A stretch of DNA of 64,000 nucleotides, from the NCBI RefSeq assembly GCF_000218685.1, contig NW_006763296.1, forward strand, positions 920,715 through 984,714, written 5' to 3'. This DNA is from Serpula lacrymans var. lacrymans S7.9. Lineage: Eukaryota; Basidiomycota; Agaricomycetes; Boletales; Serpulaceae. This document shows, in pieces, positions 57,740-64,000 of the stretch; the first letter of the stretch is position 1; every line of letters starts with the position of its first letter. The notes under the pieces were generated by a model. It was not told the origin of the DNA. It ran no database searches and saw only the letters and a program-made list of their open reading frames with translations. A program made the translations under genes and the position numbers.

Positions 57740-58561
57740 ATGGCTTCGGAAACTAAGGTCATTCTATGGGGCTTTGGCAAAGATTCGAACGTGCCCAGTC
57801 CTTCTGCGTTTTGTCAGAAAGTGGAGACCTTCTTGCGGTTCACATCCACACCGTACGAATTCCGCGCGACTACTTCAAGTAAAGCACCGAAACGTAAACT
57901 GCCATACGCCGATGTCCATCACAACGGCAAGATTGTGACGATCGCCGACTCCCATTTCATCATTCGCTATCTCATCGAGAATGGCATATCCAGTGATCCA
58001 GACAGCAAAGCTAATCTCACGTCCATACAAAAAGCCGAGTCACGAGCGTTCCAAGGGTATTTGGAAGAGGTCGTTTATAAAGCTATCGCCTACGAAAAGT
58101 GCTTCAACGATACTAATTTCGCGAATGCGATGTCAGAACTGCCAGAAATTGCGGCTATTCCATGGATTATCAAGCCACTCGTCATAAAAATGGTGCGGAG
58201 AAGTGCTCGAAAGTCATTGTGGAACGCGGGAGTCGGAAGGCATTCTCGAGACGAAGCGAGGACGTTGGAGGATGAGGGATTTGGAGCTTTGGATGCACGC
58301 TTGTCCCTCCATCCATATTTCCATGGTGATAAAGCTACGTCGATCGATATTATGATTGCGGGTTTGTTGACAAGTACTTTGGGCACGAAGGCGAATCCCT
58401 ACTTCTACGACATGGTCGTGAAGAGTCCTATTCTTATTTCCTTCTGTCGGCGCATGTCGGTTCCACTCTTTCCGGAGTATGAGCAAGTGATCCTCGATAT
58501 CGAAAATGCGGAAAAGGAACAAGGCAAAAATGAAGATGCTGTAGAGACCTCCTCTTCGTAA
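57740..58561 (+). CDS. GST-fold protein, FAXC/metaxin-like, copy 1
   Basis: A single-exon frame of 273 residues. The N-terminal thioredoxin-like part has KVILWGFGKDSNVPSPSAFC, VETFLRFTSTPYEFRATTSS and KRKLPYADVHHNGK, then IVTIADSHFIIRYLIENGI. The C-terminal helical part has SRAFQGYLEEVVYKAIAYEK and LDARLSLHPYFHGDKATSID. The family (failed axon connections, metaxin, related fungal proteins) has a GST fold; a catalytic role is not shown, and a P-x-C/S pair near residue 19-25 aligns with the usual GST active-site loop. Copy 2 (59128) and the broken copy 3 (62033) are close relatives. Confidence 0.82.
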   Translation: MASETKVILWGFGKDSNVPSPSAFCQKVETFLRFTSTPYEFRATTSSKAPKRKLPYADVHHNGKIVTIADSHFIIRYLIENGISSDPDSKANLTSIQKAESRAFQGYLEEVVYKAIAYEKCFNDTNFANAMSELPEIAAIPWIIKPLVIKMVRRSARKSLWNAGVGRHSRDEARTLEDEGFGALDARLSLHPYFHGDKATSIDIMIAGLLTSTLGTKANPYFYDMVVKSPILISFCRRMSVPLFPEYEQVILDIENAEKEQGKNEDAVETSSS

Positions 58562-59127
58562 GGTGTGTTGTGATGACTCTGGTAAGTTTGACTACTCTAA
58601 TAGTTTGCTTCGAAGCTGAGATTATACTCAACTTTTCGCAGATACTTTTTTGTTGGATGACCCCCAAAGTCAAGTTGCAGTCATCCACAGTGCGCTGACA
58701 TCATTTCGATTTAAAGTAACTGCGGTGTGATAGTATTACTTGACTACAAAAATTGGTCATGATACGCTGTCAGTGCTAGTAATCGTTGTAATTGCCAATC
58801 TGATCCACGAAAGTATTGAGACTATGCATATGTCTTCATAAGATTTCCAACCTCTCAAGCTGAAGTTCCACCTTTTACTGTAACGGCATGAAAAGACTGA
58901 TCACATGTAATGATGTACGAGAGTCAATTGGGAATTGACTCAGCGAATAGTCATGGAGTACTATACGTATTTGTTCCCTACCGATGCAACCCGATGAGTG
59001 TCTTGGAGTTGGACGCGTCTACCAGCGGTAGCCTCTGGAAACTACATACATATTAGTAAGTAAGGATTAAACGTCTCATCCATGCACATTTCTATCCAAC
59101 GCTACAGAACCCATCCCAGTCCTAGTC
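58562..59127. other. Intergenic between GST-like copies 1 and 2
   Basis: No gene seen. It holds the 3' UTR of copy 1 and the promoter of copy 2. Confidence 0.5.
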
Positions 59128-59973
59128 ATGTCAACATCCGACGCCTCCCAAAGCAAAGTCATCCTCTGGGCTTTCGCCAAGCCAGCCCGAGGTCCAAGCT
59201 ATTCCGCCTTTTGCCAAAAACTAGAGACCTTTCTGAGGTTCACCTCGACACCTTACGAGGTCCGCGAGACTATGACGGACAAAGCTCCAAAGGGCAAGCT
59301 CCCCTACGTCGACGTTCAGCACGAGGGCAAGACAGTGACTATCGCCGACTCCCATTTCATCATTCGCTATCTCGTCGAAAACGGCATATCTGCCAACCCA
59401 GATGATCAAGCTGGGCTCACAGCCTCTCAGAAGAGCGAGTCTCGGGCATTCCAGGCGTATATGGAAGAGGTCCTATATAGTGCTATGAGGTACGAGAAGT
59501 ATTGCAAAGACGACAACTTTGCGACGATGATGGCAGAGGCACTGGAAGTGACTCCACTTCCATTCTGGCTCCCATGGCCCCTCAGCTCCTTCGTTCTTGG
59601 GATGTTTCAGAGGAGCGCCAAGAATTCTTTGTGGGCCGAAGGTATGGGGAGACACTCTGAAGAGGAGGTGAAGAGTTTGGAGAAGGAGGGTATTCAGGCG
59701 TTGGAAGTGCGTCTCTCTGCACATCCGTACTTCCACGGTGAGAAACCTACCACCATCGACGTCACCATCTCCGCCTTTCTTGCCTGCAGCCTGGGTACGA
59801 AGGCAAATCCGTATTTTACTTCGATGGTTATCAGTAGCCATGTTCTACGCTCCTACTGCCGGCGCATGACGGCTCCACTGTTCCCAGAATATGAGGAGCT
59901 GTTGCGTGAGATCGATAGTGCGGATAAGGACCGGAGCGATGCGACTGAGAATCATGCCTCTGGAGTGGAATGA
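59128..59973 (+). CDS. GST-fold protein, FAXC/metaxin-like, copy 2
   Basis: A single-exon frame of 281 residues, similar to copy 1 along its length: KVILWAFAKPARGPSYSAFC, ETFLRFTSTPYEVRETMTDK, IADSHFIIRYLVENGISANP, SLWAEGMGRHSEEEVKSLEK, LSAHPYFHGEKPTTIDVTIS and a charged Asp/Glu-rich tail. No transit peptide or membrane span is clear. It looks functional. Tandem copies suggest recent local duplication. Confidence 0.82.
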   Translation: MSTSDASQSKVILWAFAKPARGPSYSAFCQKLETFLRFTSTPYEVRETMTDKAPKGKLPYVDVQHEGKTVTIADSHFIIRYLVENGISANPDDQAGLTASQKSESRAFQAYMEEVLYSAMRYEKYCKDDNFATMMAEALEVTPLPFWLPWPLSSFVLGMFQRSAKNSLWAEGMGRHSEEEVKSLEKEGIQALEVRLSAHPYFHGEKPTTIDVTISAFLACSLGTKANPYFTSMVISSHVLRSYCRRMTAPLFPEYEELLREIDSADKDRSDATENHASGVE

Positions 59974-60255
59974 TGACTGATACGGTATGTTTCATTTCAT
60001 GTTACTTCACACAATCATAACGAGGCTAAGTGGCTGATCAGAAACCTGTCTCAACGTGGTATATCGACTGTAAGCTCTTCTTTAGTTTCGGACTCGCCAA
60101 AGCCTGAAATTAAAAGCTCCAATCAAACCTCTTACTGTCCATATTTTATTGAATACAAAACTAACAGCACTTCTCGCATACTTTGGAACTGATATACACC
60201 GTAACTTACACTGTAATTTGTATTAGTACACTGACACTACTCGCTACAAAATGAT

Positions 60256-61638
60256 TCAGAACGAGATGTAAGCACTTGCATAGCTCACGCTAGAATCCCT
60301 GATATTGAAGCACTGGCTGCTTTGTTCATAACGAACCCACTTAATCTTAACGCTGTGAGTCTCATCCTGCTCCAACACGGACAGTGCACCCAGCAGGACC
60401 CCAATGGGGTGCCGACCACAAATAGTGTTCTTGGTTCTTCCCAAGTAAGACGCAAACTCCTGGTGTGCATTCACAGCTGATCCCGGAGGTATAGTTAGCA
60501 ATTGCATCGCTTCGTGATCCAGGTCAGAGATAGATTCGTGGATAGGTCTACTGGACAACGTTGAGGGTGGGGGACCAGATCGAGAAAGACGGATGCCAGG
60601 GGTGTTGCTTGGGAGAGGCTCCGGGTAATAATACGTATAGCTGAACCGTGTACCCCTAACGTGGATTAGAAGCTATAAGTTCGTTTGTTGACGGCATGGA
60701 TACCGACCGTGCGACTCACCAGTGGCAGAAATCGCTCGAGATGACGAATAGGGTATCTTCTCTAGCCAGGTAGGGGGCCAATATCTGTCCGTATGCAGCC
60801 TCTTTGTCCTTTGAGATAGCACCCACTAAAACTGGCACGATCGAAATATCAGAGCTTGAAGTATAGATCTCTGATGATCAGTAACGCCGCTTGAAAGCTT
60901 CATGAAAAACATACTTTTCAAATACTTTTCGTACATAAGATAGATGCATCTCGATACTGTGCTCATCTTCGTCGGTTTGAATGTCCATGTCTTCGAATTC
61001 ACCTGTGTCCCGGAGATCTCGGATGACTGATAAGGGTAAGGTGATATCCTATACTTCGGAGATACTTATGACTTTACCTTGGAGATCCAAGGGCAACTCG
61101 CCTAGTGGTGTTTCGTACTGTTCACAGTTCGAAAGTGCACACCCGTCAAGATAAACATGGTGGGAAGGTCCGAGGATGAATACGCATTTACTATATGACT
61201 TATGTTGTAAACTCCACGCTAGTAAGAGTGATAGGAGCATACATGTCGGTTGTGTCTATGCTCTTGTATGCCCATGCTGCGGCAGGGCCTGAATACGAAT
61301 ATCCAGCATGCCTGATTGGTAGATGTGAATGAACCTATCAGAATGAGATCGTAAGAGCAAGAGAAGCACGAACGGAGCAATGATGGCCTTGCAGCCTGTG
61401 ATTGGGGGTGCAAAGTCCTCATCTGAAGTGACGGCAGCTAACCATTGGGTCAGCTCCGCGTCGAGCGTTCGACCTGTCAGGGAGGTCATTGGCCCATCAT
61501 GATACTAGCATGGTAGACGATGAAAGCAGGTACCACTGCTGGAATACCAAGAGCCAGCATGTGTAGCTCGCCTGCTGAATATTCAGCAGATGTGACGGTG
61601 GGGAACAGGAGAGATAATGCTTACCTGGATGGCTGCAT
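60256..61638 (-). CDS. MEMO1-like protein
   Basis: MEMO-family proteins are metal-binding, dioxygenase-fold proteins linked to redox and cytoskeletal control (MHO1 in yeast). The start exon (61638-61625) encodes only MQPS plus two bases. In-phase exons then give RRATHAGSWYSSSGRTLDAE, LTQWLAAVTSDEDFAPPITG, KCVFILGPSHHVYLDGCALS, QTDEDEHSIEMHLSYVRKVF, DTLFVISSDFCHW and the end KNTICGRHPIGVLLGALSVL ... EQSSQCFNIRDSSVSYASAY. The metal-site His residues (THAGSWY, GPSHH, MHL) and the late Cys are present. A spacer between GTRFSYTYY and the end is longer than in the human protein. Introns are short. Confidence 0.88.
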
Positions 61639-62032
61639 GGCGGATGTGTGGTTGTCAATAAGCGGATGGAGCTGATCGATGAATTGGCGGATGGTGTTCC
61701 ACATTTGGCAGTCCTGCGAATATTGCACTCAGCGTAGCGACACTCAATACCGAGTGTCCCATGACTGCGTTTCACTGCGTCCACAAGTTATCAGATTGCT
61801 AATAAGCTATCCGCCGAACACACACGTATGACCATGTTGTCCGCAGTGTATCCATCTTAGTAGCTCAGATGATCTGATGGCAACGGCATATCCATTTTTT
61901 ATTTAACAAGATCATTCGCGCTTGATTCAAAGCAGCGCTCTTCATCTCTCTCGCAAACACAGACAGGTTCGTATTAATCAGTCCAAGATATGCAAGTTGT
62001 CTAATTCGCGTTTCTATTCCAGTCTCGAAGCT
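61639..62032. other. Divergent region, MEMO1-like and GST-like copy 3
   Basis: This 394-bp spacer contains the MEMO1-like promoter and the former promoter of copy 3. No gene seen. Confidence 0.45.
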
Positions 62033-62827
62033 ATGTCTACCTCGCAAACTAAGGTCTATGGGGCTTTCCTAAACAGCCAGACCTCGCCAGTCCTTCTGGC
62101 TCATGTCAAAAGCTCGAAACCTTCCTAAAGTTCACTTCAACCCCATACGAGGTTCGTGAGTCGTCGACCAGTAAAGCTCCAAAGCACAAGCTGCCCTATG
62201 CCGATATCCATCACGATGGCAAGACAGTCACCATGGCCGATTCTCACTTCATCATTCGTTACCTCATAGAGAACGGCATCTCCACCGATCCAGACGACGG
62301 TTTGACTCCTGCCCAAAAGGCCGAGTCGAGGGCATTCCAGGCGTTGATGGAAGACGTCTTGTACACCGCTATCGTTTGCGAACGGTGGTATGTCGATGAA
62401 AACTACGCTACTTTGGTCAAAGAGATGTTCTCGTCGATCCCTTGGCCTATCAGGTCGGTGGTAACCTGGATGATTCGGAGGAATATCAAGACTGCTCTCT
62501 GGCGTGCAGGTGTGGGGCGGCACTCTTTGGAGGAGATCTATAGGCTGGAGAAGGAAGGTTTCGAGGCACTGGATGCGCGTCTATCTTTGCACCTATTTTC
62601 ACGGTGATAAACCATCTCTTATTGACATCACCATCGGTGGTTTCCTCGCGAACTGCTTGGACACAAAAGCGGACCCCTACTTCTCGGATAAGGTCATGGC
62701 AAGCCCTGTCCTTCGCTCTTTCTGCCATCGGATAAATGCACCGTTGTTCCCAGAATACAAGCACCTGCTTGGTGAGCTCACCGCTGGGGATAAACCGTCT
62801 GAAGAAGGCACTGCAGAAACGTCCTAG
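62033..62827 (+). pseudogene. GST-fold copy 3, broken by two frameshifts
   Basis: The copy reads well against copies 1 and 2 but in two frames. Four bases are missing after 62056 (where copy 1 has GGTCATTCTATGG this copy has GGTCTATGG), and two more are missing near 62593 (CACCTATTTTCACGG). Between these points the frame is intact (KLPYADIHHDGKTVTMADSH, FIIRYLIENGISTDPDDGL, LWRAGVGRHSLEEIYRLEKE). After it the original frame resumes (YFHGDKPSLIDITIGGFLAN). Each gap creates an early stop. No other damage is visible, so it is a recent pseudogene, or the gaps are sequencing errors. Confidence 0.8.
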
Positions 62828-63202
62828 GTCAGGAGAGTTGGTCGAGTCTATCAACTCTTTGGATAAAACTGCATATAACATGTACAATACAATGATATTT
62901 GATAATGAGTTACCCACCTCTCATTTCTTTACGTCTGGTCCGAACATGAATATTCATAGAAATAAACCACCTGCAATTAGAACAATCGATATTCTCATGT
63001 GGTTTCCTGGTCGTGTATCGAAAATTCCATATTAGGGTGTAAGATAGTCCTTGGCGGTGTTTTGGTGTGTTAGGATTTAACGCCTTTGCCAAACAACCGC
63101 ATATACGAGTCGCAGCTCGCAGTCACGGTAGCCACACCAAATCAATCACGGCAATTTCAGGTGTGTCCAAGACTAGATATCGCTCATAACTCACTATACG
63201 CG
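62828..63202. other. Intergenic / ARP3 promoter
   Basis: No gene is seen in this 375-bp stretch between the broken GST-like copy and ARP3. Confidence 0.5.
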
Positions 63203-64000
63203 ATGTCTTTGCTATCTCCCATTATTTGCGATAATGGTACTGGTTATTCAAAGATTGGGTATGTCCTGTGCGAAACGCCTGATATATATGGTCGCTAACA
63301 TGATCATGCTACAGGTTTGCTGGAAACTCAGATCCTTCTTTGTGAGTACAGTGGTTTGAAAGGTGTACCATTGATCTGCGAAGTAATGCATGTTGTTTAG
63401 CGTGTTTCCTACCGCTATCGCCACGCGAGGACCAGCAGCCCAATCAGCAAGAGCAGGGCCCCCGATCCCATCTAAACCTGGTAACCTTGCCTCGAAACGG
63501 GGAGTAGAAGACCTTGACTTCTTTATCGGAGACGAGGCACTCGCGAACGCCAAAACGCCAGGATATGGCGTTCATTATCCTATCAGACATGGAATGATCG
63601 ACAATTGGGACCACATGGAACGCTACTGGGAGCAGACTATATTCAAGTATCTTCGGGCTGAGCCAGAGGATCATTACTTCCTTCTGGTACGTCGATTCAA
63701 TACTATGATCAAGTGAAAAGTAGAGTTTGATACGTGCTTCGCGCAACTAGACTGAACCTCCCCTCAATCCTCCAGAGAACAGAGAACAGACTGCGGAAAT
63801 CTTCTTCGAGTCCTTTAACATCAAAGGACTGTACATCGCCGTTCAGGCCGTCCTTGCTCTTGCTGCATCATGGTCATCTAATAAGGTGACTGATCGCACA
63901 CTGACCGGCACTGTCATCGATTCTGGAGACGGTGTCACGCACGTCATTCCTTGTGCGGAAGGCTATGTCATCGGTAGCGCCATCAAAAACATACCTATCG
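63203..64000 (+). CDS. ARP3: Actin-related protein 3 (ARP3), N-terminal part
   Basis: ARP3 is a core subunit of the ARP2/3 complex, which nucleates branched actin. Exons 63203-63258, 63315-63341 (27 nt), 63401-63686 and 63751 to the right edge join in phase. Seen are [20 protein letters not shown] and [13 protein letters not shown] (first phosphate loop), [52 protein letters not shown], then [18 protein letters not shown] (second phosphate loop). It ends mid-protein at the edge. Confidence 0.95.

Noticed and set aside
1..64000. tRNA, rRNA or CRISPR features
   Set aside because: No cloverleaf, rRNA motif or regularly spaced direct repeat was recognised by eye. The 62-bp repeat has no spacers. 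A covariance-model scan would be needed to exclude single tRNAs.

Overview
The window looks like nuclear DNA of a mushroom-forming basidiomycete (Agaricomycete). Genes are closely packed on both strands and split by many short introns of about 47-80 bp with GT..AG ends and CTAAC/CTGAC-like branch sites. The protein families and the transposons (CxC/KDZ, DDE_3, Copia, Gypsy) are those usual in such genomes. No bacterial, plasmid, organellar or CRISPR feature was seen. Exon joins were worked out by hand and checked for phase; family names come from recognised motifs, not searches.

Region 1 (1-31.7 kb) is a conserved housekeeping block. In order: a J-domain protein cut by the left edge (-), COX11 (+), a CAF120-like PH protein (+), the RAD2/XPG nuclease (+), a complex I NDUFB8-like subunit (-), a SAM methyltransferase (+), the PA2G4/EBP1 homologue (+), the tiny KEOPS subunit PCC1 (-), a GPI-anchored secreted protein (-), a citrate synthase with an alternatively encodable peroxisomal tail (-), a TPR protein (-), an 81-residue membrane protein (+), two unrecognised proteins (-) and the elongation factor IWS1 (-).

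Region 2 (31.8-57.3 kb) is a transposon island. At its left border lies a gene or gene pair with a Crinkler-like ubiquitin-fold header followed by an atypical protein kinase; a decayed, intron-containing fragment of it lies 14 kb away. The island holds a broken DDE_3 transposase, a Ty3/Gypsy remnant, a KDZ remnant, a 62-bp tandem repeat, two copies of a repeat with a conserved membrane-protein-like ORF, and an 8.2-kb Ty1/Copia element (48037-56232). The Copia element sits inside the second copy of that repeat and itself carries three later insertions of one LTR family, each with a 5-bp target duplication (GTCTA, TATGC, GTCAG). The order of insertion can therefore be read directly.

Region 3 (57.3-64 kb) returns to genes: a tandem family of three GST-fold (FAXC/metaxin-like) genes, the third broken by two frameshifts, with a MEMO1 homologue (-) between the second and third, then ARP3 running off the right edge.

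The genes do not form one pathway. Shared themes are mitochondrial respiration (COX11, NDUFB8-like, perhaps the 81-residue protein) and RNA polymerase II or genome maintenance functions (CAF120-like, IWS1, RAD2). Several neighbours are divergent and probably share short promoters (113/220, 12860/13360, 24398/24663, 31680/31871, 61638/62033).
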